From the NCBI GenBank assembly GCA_025774735.1, contig JALGZU010000173.1, positions 1 to 9,640 on the forward strand: a stretch of 9,640 bases of DNA. Direction: 5' to 3'. Source of the stretch: a candidate division LCP-89 bacterium (GTDB taxonomy: Bacteria > Electryoneota > B3-LCP). The stretch's first letter is position 1. The number at the start of each line of letters is the position of its first letter. The position numbers and the translations under genes are program-made. Under the pieces are notes generated by a model that was not told the origin of the DNA, searched no databases, and saw only the letters and a list, made by a program, of their open reading frames with translations. This document shows, in pieces, positions 1-6,275 of this stretch.

Positions 1-253
1 TTAGCCAGCGGCCGCGATAATATACCTTAAACGTATATCTTCCCGAATTGGTCACATACAAACCATAATGACCACCAGTGTCAGTCCTTGTACTATCAAC
101 TTCCTTCCCTCCTTCAAAGAGAACTATTTCTATTCCATCCGCAGGTACCTGCGTAGCACCCTGCTGTAACATGATTGTTCCAAAAAGTCCCTGTGCCAAA
201 GAAACAGTGGGAACTACCAACAGCAGCACCAGCAGCGCCTTCATCGTTCTCAT
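1..253 (-). CDS. Small secreted protein with carboxypeptidase-regulatory-like beta fold (3' end outside window)
   Basis: The reading frame starts at an ATG at 253 and stays open through 84 codons to the left edge, so the C-terminus is missing. The start is supported by a strong Shine-Dalgarno sequence, GGAGGATAAA, directly before the ATG. Residues 1-20 form a classic signal peptide: MRTMK, then a Leu/Val-rich core, ending SLAQ before a likely cleavage site. The mature part begins GLFGTIMLQQGA and continues with a pattern of short strands, including 'GIEIVLFEGGKEV', 'TDTGGHYGLYV' and 'GRYTFKVYYRG'. The D-T-G-G-x-Y-x-L-x-V and G-x-Y-x-F-x-V motifs are typical of carboxypeptidase regulatory-like or transthyretin-like beta-sandwich domains seen in secreted proteins. 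It lies 71 bases after the DUF362 gene and may be the last part of that operon. The fold class is an inference from the motif pattern; no enzymatic role can be assigned. Confidence 0.72.
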   Translation of the reverse strand, partial: MRTMKALLVLLLVVPTVSLAQGLFGTIMLQQGATQVPADGIEIVLFEGGKEVDSTRTDTGGHYGLYVTNSGRYTFKVYYRGRWL

Positions 254-324
254 TTTATCCTCCATGCAGTTTTGACTTGGATCAGTCGGTAAAGTTGAAG
301 GGGTATCCAGGGGACGGTGTCAGG

Positions 325-1566
325 TTATTCTTTTGCGGGCAGATCAATGCCCAGGGCTTTGAGGTAAGCGCGGTAGAAGCTCATGAAGTGGGGCGGGCAG
401 CCTTCCAGCCAATGGGCACTCCGTTCCCCTTCGAAATATTGTACGAATTGTTCCTTACAACAGTTCCCGTAGCACCACATTTCGCCGGGTTCGGCCTTCA
501 GCTTCAGCTCCTCTGCCTCGTGGTGGAAGCCCAGTAAGATGGTCTGGGGATCTTCCTTCAGGTGGCCGGCGAGGTGCAGGCGGTCCAGGGCGTGACGCAG
601 TGAAGAGAGACATCCCACGCAGGCGCCGCGCACCATGACGTCGATGCCCGGATAGGCGTCCTGCGACGAGAGCACCGGTCGGATGAAATGACGGCGCAGC
701 TGTTCGGGCGAGGTTCCTAGAATGCGCATGTCCGCCAGTCTCATACAGCCGAAACCGTCGCTGGCGGCCATCCGGATCATGGTGATCTCATCGGGATCGA
801 CGCCCATCAGGTAAGAGCCGACGGCATCGGCGGCGACAATATCCCGGGATGCTACCAGCACGTTGTAATCTTTCACCGGAGTGCCGCAGATGGGAGCCTG
901 CCCCTCGAGTGCCCAGAGGCCGTCGATAATGGTCAAATCCGGGGTGACGAGGTACAGGTAATCGACCAGAAAACGGTGCAGATCTTCACGGTGGTGTCTC
1001 ATGCGCATATGCTCAGGGACCAGGCCGAAGAGGTTCTTGATGCCGAGAGAGACACCCGTATGCATGTGGAGTTTCAACTTCGGCAGGTTGATGAGTACAT
1101 CAAACTCCCGGAGGACTTTGGGCACCGGGACCGACTGGCACAGTTCCCCATCCGGATTCTCTTCCCAGATCTCCTCGGACTCATCGAAATAGACGAATTC
1201 AGCGCCGATAGGATCTGTGTATTTGTGGAGATTCAGGAGTTTCTCAGCGCCCCGGCAGGAGAGTCCGATGCCCGGTTTGTCGCCGAAAGCGATTCGGCTC
1301 GCTCCGGCATCGCGACAGAGTCTCAATAACGCGACGATGACGCGCACATCGGTGGTAGTGGCGGAAGGGAAGTCGGGATTGGGTCTGACCAGGTTGGGTT
1401 TTATCAGGACGGATTTACCCTTCACCATCTCCGAGAAACCGAGATCGTTCACGGCTTCCCGGATCATCTCCTGGACAATTTTCAGGGAAGCATCATCGAA
1501 TTCACCCGGATCACCTGGGACCGATTTTCTGTGAGTTACGCTAACCTGGGGCAATTCTTTGACCAC
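325..1566 (-). CDS. DUF362 domain protein with cysteine-rich C-terminus
   Basis: This 413-residue protein has the DUF362 core: 'VLIKPNLV' near residues 53-60, 'INLPKLKLHMHTGVSLGIKN' near 159-178, 'DGLWALEGQAP' near 215-225 and 'SRDIVAADAVGSYLMGVDP' near 240-258. DUF362 proteins are poorly characterised and many carry a ferredoxin-like 4Fe-4S domain. Here there is no classic CxxCxxCxxxCP ferredoxin. Instead the last 100 residues hold C316-x2-C319, C365-x3-C369-C370 and the GCPPH motif with C390, which may bind an Fe-S cluster or metal. There is no signal peptide or membrane helix, so it is probably cytoplasmic. The start is a GTG at 1566, and a stop at 1600-1602 closes the frame just upstream. 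The Shine-Dalgarno sequence is weak, but the first strand (VSVTHR) belongs to the domain. It follows the UbiA-family gene by 38 bases and is probably cotranscribed. Its biochemical role is unknown. Confidence 0.88.
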   Translation of the reverse strand: MVKELPQVSVTHRKSVPGDPGEFDDASLKIVQEMIREAVNDLGFSEMVKGKSVLIKPNLVRPNPDFPSATTTDVRVIVALLRLCRDAGASRIAFGDKPGIGLSCRGAEKLLNLHKYTDPIGAEFVYFDESEEIWEENPDGELCQSVPVPKVLREFDVLINLPKLKLHMHTGVSLGIKNLFGLVPEHMRMRHHREDLHRFLVDYLYLVTPDLTIIDGLWALEGQAPICGTPVKDYNVLVASRDIVAADAVGSYLMGVDPDEITMIRMAASDGFGCMRLADMRILGTSPEQLRRHFIRPVLSSQDAYPGIDVMVRGACVGCLSSLRHALDRLHLAGHLKEDPQTILLGFHHEAEELKLKAEPGEMWCYGNCCKEQFVQYFEGERSAHWLEGCPPHFMSFYRAYLKALGIDLPAKE

Positions 1567-1604
1567 GATTGAATCGATAGATAGTTGGGGGATGAATCCT
1601 TACC

Positions 1605-2471
1605 TTAGTAAACGATGAACATGGAGACGATGATCCAGAGAGCCACTGCGACCAGAATGGGGCGGTCGTTCAGCAGAATCATCTCAGGGCGGCCACCCAG
1701 GTTCTTCTGATAAACCAGGTACAGGTAGCGGAAGATGCCATAAACGACGAAAGGCACTGTCCAGATCAGCTGATGTGTTTGAAATTTTTCCACCGTGCCC
1801 GGATCGACAGTGTAGAGGACGTAACTGATGATAGTGCAAGCGGTCACCGCAGCGATCATCTGGTCAAGGAAACGTTCCCCGTACTCCTCCAGAATGGCCC
1901 GGTGATTGGCGGCTTCCGTGCCCATCTCCACGATCTCAATGCGGCGTTTGGCCAGGATCAGGAACAGGGATAGAAAAATGGTGCAAGCGAGCAGCCAGCG
2001 GGAAATGACCACGTCCAGCACGACGGCACCGGAAACAGCCCTGATGATGAATCCGGACGAGATGACGATAATATCCACGATAACCATGTGTTTCAACTTG
2101 AAGGAATAGACGACCATCATGATCCAGTAGAGCACCAGCAGCATACCGTAATCGCGGTGCAACCAGAACGCCAGTGATATCGAGATAGCGGCCAGGATCA
2201 AGCTGATCACGGTGACCGAAGAAACCGAAATCCTGCCCGCGGGCAGCGGACGTAGTTTCTTCACGGGATGAAGGCGGTCTCTCTCGATATCCTTGATGTC
2301 GTTGATCATGTAAACACTTGAGGCGGCCAGACAGAAGGCGACGAACGCCAACACGCTGGTTTTCAGAAAATCGAGATGGAAGAAATTCTGTGAAAACACC
2401 AGGCCTGCAAATATAATCAGGTTCTTGGACCACTGCTTGGGCCTCATGGCGGCGATCACGGCACTCAGCAT
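1605..2471 (-). CDS. UbiA-family polyprenyl-phosphate (decaprenyl-phosphate) phosphoribosyltransferase
   Basis: This 288-residue polytopic membrane protein is built like the UbiA branch that transfers phosphoribose from PRPP to a polyprenyl phosphate (DPPR synthase, Rv3806c type). It opens with 'RPKQWSKNLIIFAGLVFS' (10-27), a signature of that branch. The first Asp motif is N57-D58-x2-D61-x3-D65, followed by 'LHPVKKLRPLPAGRIS' (67-82), where ubiquinone or menaquinone prenyltransferases differ. The second conserved stretch is 'YSFKLKHMVIVD' (122-133). The tail 'GGRPEMILLNDRPILVAVALW' (259-279) is also typical. About eight to nine membrane helices are visible. In actinobacteria the product becomes decaprenyl-phosphoryl-arabinose; no epimerase or oxidase partner is present here, so the end product is unknown. 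The ATG at 2471 has a good Shine-Dalgarno sequence (GAGGAG, seven bases upstream). It is the first gene after the promoter at 2500-2529. The family call is firm; the exact lipid substrate is inferred. Confidence 0.88.
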   Translation of the reverse strand: MLSAVIAAMRPKQWSKNLIIFAGLVFSQNFFHLDFLKTSVLAFVAFCLAASSVYMINDIKDIERDRLHPVKKLRPLPAGRISVSSVTVISLILAAISISLAFWLHRDYGMLLVLYWIMMVVYSFKLKHMVIVDIIVISSGFIIRAVSGAVVLDVVISRWLLACTIFLSLFLILAKRRIEIVEMGTEAANHRAILEEYGERFLDQMIAAVTACTIISYVLYTVDPGTVEKFQTHQLIWTVPFVVYGIFRYLYLVYQKNLGGRPEMILLNDRPILVAVALWIIVSMFIVY

Positions 2472-2499
2472 TCCTGTACTCCTCGCTTGCTATCTAACA

Positions 2500-2529
2500 A
2501 ATATACGATGAATTGGGGCTAAAATGCAA
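2500..2529 (-). promoter_or_regulatory. Likely sigma70-type promoter for the UbiA-DUF362 operon
   Basis: On the minus strand the sequence reads TTGCAT, an 18-base spacer, then TATATT (2505-2500). The start point would fall about 20-25 bases before the ATG at 2471. The -10 lies in TCGTATATTT, the same ten bases found at the -10 before the protease gene. No other promoter-like pair fits as well in this intergenic stretch. It is a match by eye to the consensus, not a demonstrated start site. Confidence 0.5.
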
Positions 2530-2612
2530 GAGATTGTTCGATGTATCGGCGGGTAAACCTGCACTCTCGGCGATTGGAATTACAGCTTTAACACGGTTTC
2601 TGAACTGAAAAA

Positions 2613-2646
2613 CCAAAAAAAGCCGCAGCGGTGACGGCTGCGGCTT
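2613..2646 (-). terminator. Rho-independent terminator of the S8 protease gene
   Basis: A perfect 10-bp stem, AAGCCGCAGC (2620-2629) with GCTGCGGCTT (2637-2646), encloses a 7-base loop. In the minus direction it is followed by a run of seven T (complement of 2615-2621). It lies 33 bases past the stop codon of the protease gene. In the plus direction there is no T run, so it acts for the minus strand only. It separates the protease unit from the UbiA operon. Confidence 0.92.
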
Positions 2647-2678
2647 GCTGAATTCATTCGGAATTTCTCAGTGATGTT

Positions 2679-4691
2679 TTAGCGGACCAGCACCATCTTG
2701 ATTATCCCGGCGTAATCGGCGGCAGATAGCCTGGCGATGTAGATCCCGGATGCCAACCCGGTTGCGTCGAATGTCAGGTGGTGACGTCCCGCTTCGATGC
2801 GGTCGTGAATCAGCTCGGCGACGACGCGCCCGGCGAGATCGTACACTTCCAGGGTCACATCGGCGGGCACCGGCAAATTAAATTCGATAGTTGTGGAGGG
2901 ATTGAACGGATTGGGGTAATTGCCGTGGAGGAGAAACCGGGACGGGAGTTCGGCAAGCTCATCACCTTCAACTCCCAGAACCGATTCGATCTGTACCGTC
3001 CACTCCGTGCTATCCATCCCGCCGTAAGCATCCTCGACGATGACTTTGACGAGCGACTCTCCCGGTTGCGTCCAGGCATAGCGGAAGGTAGAATCGAATC
3101 CGGTATAAACTTCCTCTGAATCGACCCACCAGTGGTAGATCAATCTGTCTTCTTCATAGTCAGTGACGTTTACCCAGAAATCTTCAGTCGTATCCGGAAA
3201 GGCGACGAACGTTCCCGCCAGGGGGTGCCTCTGCACAATGGTGGGAGCGAAGTTATACTCAATGGCGGCCAGCACGTCAATGATACCCCAGCCGTAATCG
3301 TTATTCGGCGCAGCGGCGTTGTCCGCCGTATTCAGCAGGGCTTCCCGCACCATCATCGGCGTCCAGTCCGGGTGGGCTTCGAGGATCAGGGCGCAGGAGC
3401 CACCCACCAGGGGAGTCGCCAGCGAGGTACCGCTGACACCACCGTACAGATAGGAAGCACTTGGCGGCAGAGCACACCAGGTATCATCACCTCGCGCGCA
3501 GACTTCAGGCTTTATCCGCCCATCGTAGGTGGGGCCGGGTGAGCTGAAACCGACGAGTTCGCCTTCGCTGTTGACAGCCCCAACAGAGATGACGCTGTCC
3601 GCATCCGCCGGGGCGATGATGTGTCCCCATGAACTGTTGCGTTCATTGCCCGCTGCGGTAACACAGATGATTCCGTTCGCTACGGCAATGTCCACCCCGA
3701 TGGTGGTCACAGCCGTATTGCCGTCCAAATCTTCGAAGGTATACCAGTCGAAATATCCCAGGGACGTGGAGACAACTTGCGCTCCCAGGCTGTCCGCCCA
3801 TTCCAGACCGGCGACATACCAGTCTTCCTCAATGGGAAGCTCAAAAGCGATGTTTTCCGTCTTACCAAGGATGAAGGAAGCGCCATAGGCAGGTCCATAC
3901 AGGTCGCCATCATGCGCTCCCCCCAACGCCGAAAACGTATAGGTGCCGTGGTTATGTTGATTGTAGGGATCACCAGGCTCGTTTTGAGTCTCCGGATCAT
4001 CGTTGATGAAATCCCATTCGGCGATGATGGGTTGATTGACCAGCGCTTCGTGGTCGGTGTAGAAACCGGTGTCCAGCAGACAGACCAACACTCCAGCACC
4101 GGAATAGCCCGAATCGTGCACAGCGATCACGTTGATCTGATTCAACTGATCGTAGGAAGGGCCGTAGTTCAATTCATCTGTGCCATCTAGATGACGGAAG
4201 GAGGGCTGAGGCAGGTTCCAATCCGGCTGCGGCAGAGGTCGCCAAGCTTTCGCCACGGGACGGATTTCCTTGACGAATGAGTATTCTGCGATCCTGGTGA
4301 GATAATCCGGTGAAACCCGCACAGACAAAGCGTTCATGTACCTGCTTACTGTGCGGTACCGGGCACCCATTCCCAACACGGTGGTAACATAGCTTTTATT
4401 TACGGGTAGATCGTGTATATCGACAAGTGAACCGGTCTTGACTTTATAGCGGCGATACCGATTTTCAGGGAGCAGACTCTTCGCAGCTTCATTTAAAGCG
4501 GCCAGGAGAGATTCCTGATCTGCAAAGCCGCGATCATCAAAGATGATCCAGACGTCCACAGAATCAGACGCCGAAACAGTGCAACGGGGACCGACCAGAC
4601 CTGGATGAATCTTACCGGCATCGGCCTGCCCGGTAACCATGATCAGTGCAGTAACCGCCAGCAGCATGATAACAGCCGTCTTGCAATGCAT
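2679..4691 (-). CDS. Secreted S8 (subtilisin-like) serine protease with C-terminal sorting domain
   Basis: This 670-residue protein starts at an ATG (4691) after GAGGGTG, with a signal peptide at residues 1-25 ending ADA. Residues about 45-145 look like an inhibitor-type propeptide. The subtilase domain spans about 190-480 with a complete active site: D207 in 'LLDTGF', H248 in 'NHGT', oxyanion N349 in 'AAGNE' and S423 in 'GTSLATP'. Residues about 481-568 form an Ig/PKD-like beta domain. The last 85 residues carry 'NYPNPFNPSTTIEF', 'LEVYDLAGRVV' and 'GLASGIYIARL', the FlgD-like type IX secretion sorting class used for cell-surface or secreted proteins in FCB-type bacteria. The function should be extracellular proteolysis; the natural substrate is unknown. 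It is a single-gene unit with its own promoter (4725-4753) and terminator (2613-2646). All catalytic residues are present, so it should be active. Confidence 0.95.
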   Translation of the reverse strand: MHCKTAVIMLLAVTALIMVTGQADAGKIHPGLVGPRCTVSASDSVDVWIIFDDRGFADQESLLAALNEAAKSLLPENRYRRYKVKTGSLVDIHDLPVNKSYVTTVLGMGARYRTVSRYMNALSVRVSPDYLTRIAEYSFVKEIRPVAKAWRPLPQPDWNLPQPSFRHLDGTDELNYGPSYDQLNQINVIAVHDSGYSGAGVLVCLLDTGFYTDHEALVNQPIIAEWDFINDDPETQNEPGDPYNQHNHGTYTFSALGGAHDGDLYGPAYGASFILGKTENIAFELPIEEDWYVAGLEWADSLGAQVVSTSLGYFDWYTFEDLDGNTAVTTIGVDIAVANGIICVTAAGNERNSSWGHIIAPADADSVISVGAVNSEGELVGFSSPGPTYDGRIKPEVCARGDDTWCALPPSASYLYGGVSGTSLATPLVGGSCALILEAHPDWTPMMVREALLNTADNAAAPNNDYGWGIIDVLAAIEYNFAPTIVQRHPLAGTFVAFPDTTEDFWVNVTDYEEDRLIYHWWVDSEEVYTGFDSTFRYAWTQPGESLVKVIVEDAYGGMDSTEWTVQIESVLGVEGDELAELPSRFLLHGNYPNPFNPSTTIEFNLPVPADVTLEVYDLAGRVVAELIHDRIEAGRHHLTFDATGLASGIYIARLSAADYAGIIKMVLVR

Positions 4692-4724
4692 GCTTTCACC
4701 CTCATTCTTATTTCTCTATATATA

Positions 4725-4753
4725 AATATACGACAAAGCAACCCGAATTGCAA
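4725..4753 (-). promoter_or_regulatory. Likely sigma70-type promoter for the S8 protease gene
   Basis: On the minus strand TTGCAA (4753-4748), a 17-base spacer and TATATT (4730-4725) form a reasonable -35/-10 pair. The start point would be near 4718, about 27 bases before the ATG at 4691. The region is AT-rich and directly follows the terminator at 4759-4799, so the protease gene needs its own promoter. The -10 context TCGTATATTT is identical to that of the UbiA operon promoter. Confidence 0.55.
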
Positions 4754-4758
4754 GTCAT

Positions 4759-4799
4759 AAAAAAAAACACCGACGTATCTCACGATACGTCGGTGTTTT
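4759..4799 (-). terminator. Strong intrinsic terminator with perfect 16-bp stem
   Basis: The arms at 4764-4779 and 4784-4799 are perfectly complementary (core ACACCGACGTATC) around the 4-base loop TCAC. In the minus direction the hairpin runs into nine T (complement of 4759-4767), part of which pairs in the stem. It ends transcription from the TPR gene and from the putative RNA starting near 4943. In the plus direction only four T follow, so it would be weak that way, and no plus-strand gene needs it. Confidence 0.93.
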
Positions 4800-4943
4800 C
4801 GGCAGAGAGTTCTTAATCAACGTCACCAGTGCAGTATGGCAGATCAATGCAGGCAGTGCCTCTGCCGAAAAATAGAGGTTGCGGCCCGTGTCTTCTTCAG
4901 TGCAATAACCTCTGTTTACACTTAGGAGGCTCAAAATAACTGC
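4759..4943 (-). ncRNA. Putative structured small RNA, about 185 nt, from a sigma54-type promoter
   Basis: The stretch from 4692 to 5053 has no gene. Within it, a predicted start (G at 4943, 12 bases past the -12 element) and the terminator at 4759-4799 define a transcript of about 185 bases. It has no ATG and no plausible small ORF. Two further self-complementary elements fall inside. One is AGAGGTT (4913-4907) with AACCTCT (4880-4874). The other is CGGCAGAG (4867-4860) with CTCTGCCG (4807-4800), which can extend by four A-U pairs. The 5' end is unpaired apart from a possible 4-bp CCUC/GAGG contact, and contains CCUCCU (4929-4924), like the anti-Shine-Dalgarno end of 16S rRNA. It does not resemble tRNA, tmRNA, SRP RNA or 6S RNA by eye. 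It could instead be just the long 3' untranslated end of the upstream operon. Confidence 0.42.
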
Positions 4944-4953
4944 TTAATATTAA

Positions 4954-4970
4954 TACAAACAGTGTGCCAA
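4954..4970 (-). promoter_or_regulatory. Sigma54 (RpoN)-type -24/-12 promoter
   Basis: On the minus strand the sequence is TTGGCACACTGTTTGTA. Against the sigma54 consensus TGGCAC-N5-TTGCW, the -24 half is perfect, the 5-base spacing is exact, and the -12 half is TTGTA with one mismatch (T for C). The predicted start is the G at 4943. It lies in non-coding DNA 84 bases past the stop of the TPR gene. No ORF follows before the terminator, so its product would be an RNA. A sigma54 activator gene lies 2.6 kb upstream in the same gene chain. Confidence 0.6.
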
Positions 4971-5053
4971 CTTACTCCAAGCGGAAATGCGAGGGAACTG
5001 CGCAGCACGAACAGCAAACCTTGCGAATGACGTGCAGAGTGTGCAGGGCTTTA

Positions 5054-5878
5054 TTAAAGGGGGAGGGTGAAACGAACGCTCAGGATATTTTCCATGTCAG
5101 GGGAAACATGGAGGGTCAGGCCCTTCTGCTGGGAGGATGGCGCCGGAGGAAAGTAGAGGGCGTCGAGCAGGGAGTAAACGTACACTCCAAGAGCCAGGAG
5201 GGCGCTGGTGTTGCGGCCGTAATAGTACAGATTGTAGTCATCGTAACGCGATTGCATCAGTGCTGGATCGGTCTCGCTCAGGTAGCGGTCCCGGGCTCGT
5301 ACGACATTGAACTGACAATATGCGAAAGTGCCCAGCAGAACGATTTCCGAGGCAAGAAGACTGTACCCTTTAACCTGCTGGCCGCGATAGATCTGCCCCA
5401 AGCCCGGGAAGATAAGGGATCGTTTAGCAGCGGTGACCTGCCGGTTGATTTCGGTATAATCTGGTGGTTCTTGTTGGGTTTTGCGCAGCATAAACTCTTC
5501 GTGTGCTTCATCGAAAACACGCCGAATCTTGGGAGAAATGTAAAGGGGGTCGAGGCTGGCCAGGGAATCGATCTCCAGCCACGACACAAATTGCCGCTTG
5601 GCTTTTTCCTCCTCCCCCAACGCGACATAGGTGAATCCGAGCAGGCGATGAAGCTCGGCACGTTCAACATCAGCCAAGTCTTCGGCATATTGCAAAGTGC
5701 GAAGGGCCATGACTTCAGCCTCTTTAAATCTGCCTTCAACGTAATAATTTACCACCTGATTGACAACGTCGGATGCCGGCGGTTGCGACCAGGCTGTATC
5801 GACATTAGCGCCACTGAGCAAAAGAAACAAGAATGTGCTATAAACCAACCGGAAGCTAAAATCGACGAGGTTGTTCAT
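5054..5878 (-). CDS. Exported TPR protein with DUF5683-like membrane domain
   Basis: This 274-residue protein begins with a hydrophobic signal or anchor (residues about 9-24) followed by a possible cleavage site near WSQ (30-32). Residues about 37-105 look like two TPR-type helical hairpins ('YYVEGRFKEAEVMALRTLQ' and 'GFTYVALGEEEKAKRQF'). The next segment, 'LDPLYISPKIRRVFDEA' (109-125), is a familiar companion of such repeats in envelope proteins of FCB-type bacteria. Residues 150-245 resemble DUF5683: 'SLIFPGLGQIYRGQQVKGY' (154-172), then two membrane helices at about 173-190 and 224-242 and a short C-terminal tail. Its role is unknown; location in the envelope is inferred. The ATG at 5878 is preceded by a weak AGG and lies ten bases after the PEGA stop codon, which points to cotranscription and perhaps translational coupling with the kinase. 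Confidence 0.83.
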   Translation of the reverse strand: MNNLVDFSFRLVYSTFLFLLLSGANVDTAWSQPPASDVVNQVVNYYVEGRFKEAEVMALRTLQYAEDLADVERAELHRLLGFTYVALGEEEKAKRQFVSWLEIDSLASLDPLYISPKIRRVFDEAHEEFMLRKTQQEPPDYTEINRQVTAAKRSLIFPGLGQIYRGQQVKGYSLLASEIVLLGTFAYCQFNVVRARDRYLSETDPALMQSRYDDYNLYYYGRNTSALLALGVYVYSLLDALYFPPAPSSQQKGLTLHVSPDMENILSVRFTLPL

Positions 5879-5888
5879 AGAGTACCTA

Positions 5889-6275
5889 CTAACCTTTTGC
5901 CGGTTGCAGATCGACTTTTAATGTACAGGGAGGATCACCCCGATCGAAACGCAATTTTTCCTCCCATGGCAGAGCAGCCGGATTTCTCAGGGTTATGGTG
6001 CTGGTACCCAAGGGCACGATGATCGGTTCATTGAGGGGTGTAACATCGATGAAATTTCCATCCACGTAGACTTCCGCCCAGGGTGTGACGAGGACGATGA
6101 TCCGTCCAACGGTATCCCAGAAATTGACCTTTATGTTCAATTCCCCCCCGGATTCGACATCCACGTCCCTGAAGACCGGGGTAAACTGCGGATGGCGAAA
6201 GATCAACCGGTGTGATCCCGGTTCCACCTGCACGAAATCGAAGGGGGTTTTTCCCACCAGGATATCGTCGGACAC
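5889..6275 (-). CDS. Tandem PEGA domains: out-of-frame C-terminal part of the kinase
   Basis: The frame opens at a possible GTG (6275) and gives 128 residues, but it is almost certainly the displaced C-terminus of the kinase. It holds one complete PEGA repeat, 'PWAEVYVDGNFIDVTPL', with its following strands, and the latter part of another, 'DDILVGKTPFDFVQVEPGSH'. The missing first strand, PGAEDSV, is found in the kinase frame just upstream. Joining the frames at 6271/6269 gives PGAEDSVDDILVGKTPF, which matches the second repeat position for position (P-x-A-E-x-x-V-D...T-P). PEGA domains are extracytoplasmic beta domains often attached to bacterial Ser/Thr kinases. An independent start at the GTG is possible (GAGG lies close before it), but a protein starting there would lack the first strand and have no export signal. 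The stop is a TAG at 5889, ten bases before the TPR gene. Confidence 0.8.
   Translation of the reverse strand: MSDDILVGKTPFDFVQVEPGSHRLIFRHPQFTPVFRDVDVESGGELNIKVNFWDTVGRIIVLVTPWAEVYVDGNFIDVTPLNEPIIVPLGTSTITLRNPAALPWEEKLRFDRGDPPCTLKVDLQPAKG

Noticed and set aside
191..198. TTGGCACA on the minus strand as a second sigma54 -24 element
   Set aside because: No TTGC-like -12 half follows at the needed spacing, and it lies in the signal peptide coding region of the small secreted protein.
1936..2433. A 165-codon minus-strand frame inside the UbiA-family gene
   Set aside because: It is an alternative frame of a gene with clear membrane helices and family motifs, and its translation is Arg/His/Gly-rich without structure.
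4800..4920. tRNA, SRP RNA or tmRNA as the identity of the structured non-coding stretch
   Set aside because: There is no T-loop GTTCRA motif, no acceptor stem, no SRP GGAAG-type apical loop, and no tag reading frame was found on either strand.
5005..5035. Imperfect dyad GCACG-N21-CGTGC about 77 bases upstream of the predicted sigma54 start, as a possible activator binding site
   Set aside because: The arms are only five bases and the flanks do not extend the symmetry. Such a match is expected by chance, so it is not reported as a site.
4964..6022. A 352-codon plus-strand open frame opposite the TPR gene
   Set aside because: It lies antisense to a protein with a signal peptide, TPR repeats and a DUF5683-like domain, and its own translation shows no domain or membrane pattern and has mixed, repetitive composition. 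It is a shadow of the minus-strand gene.
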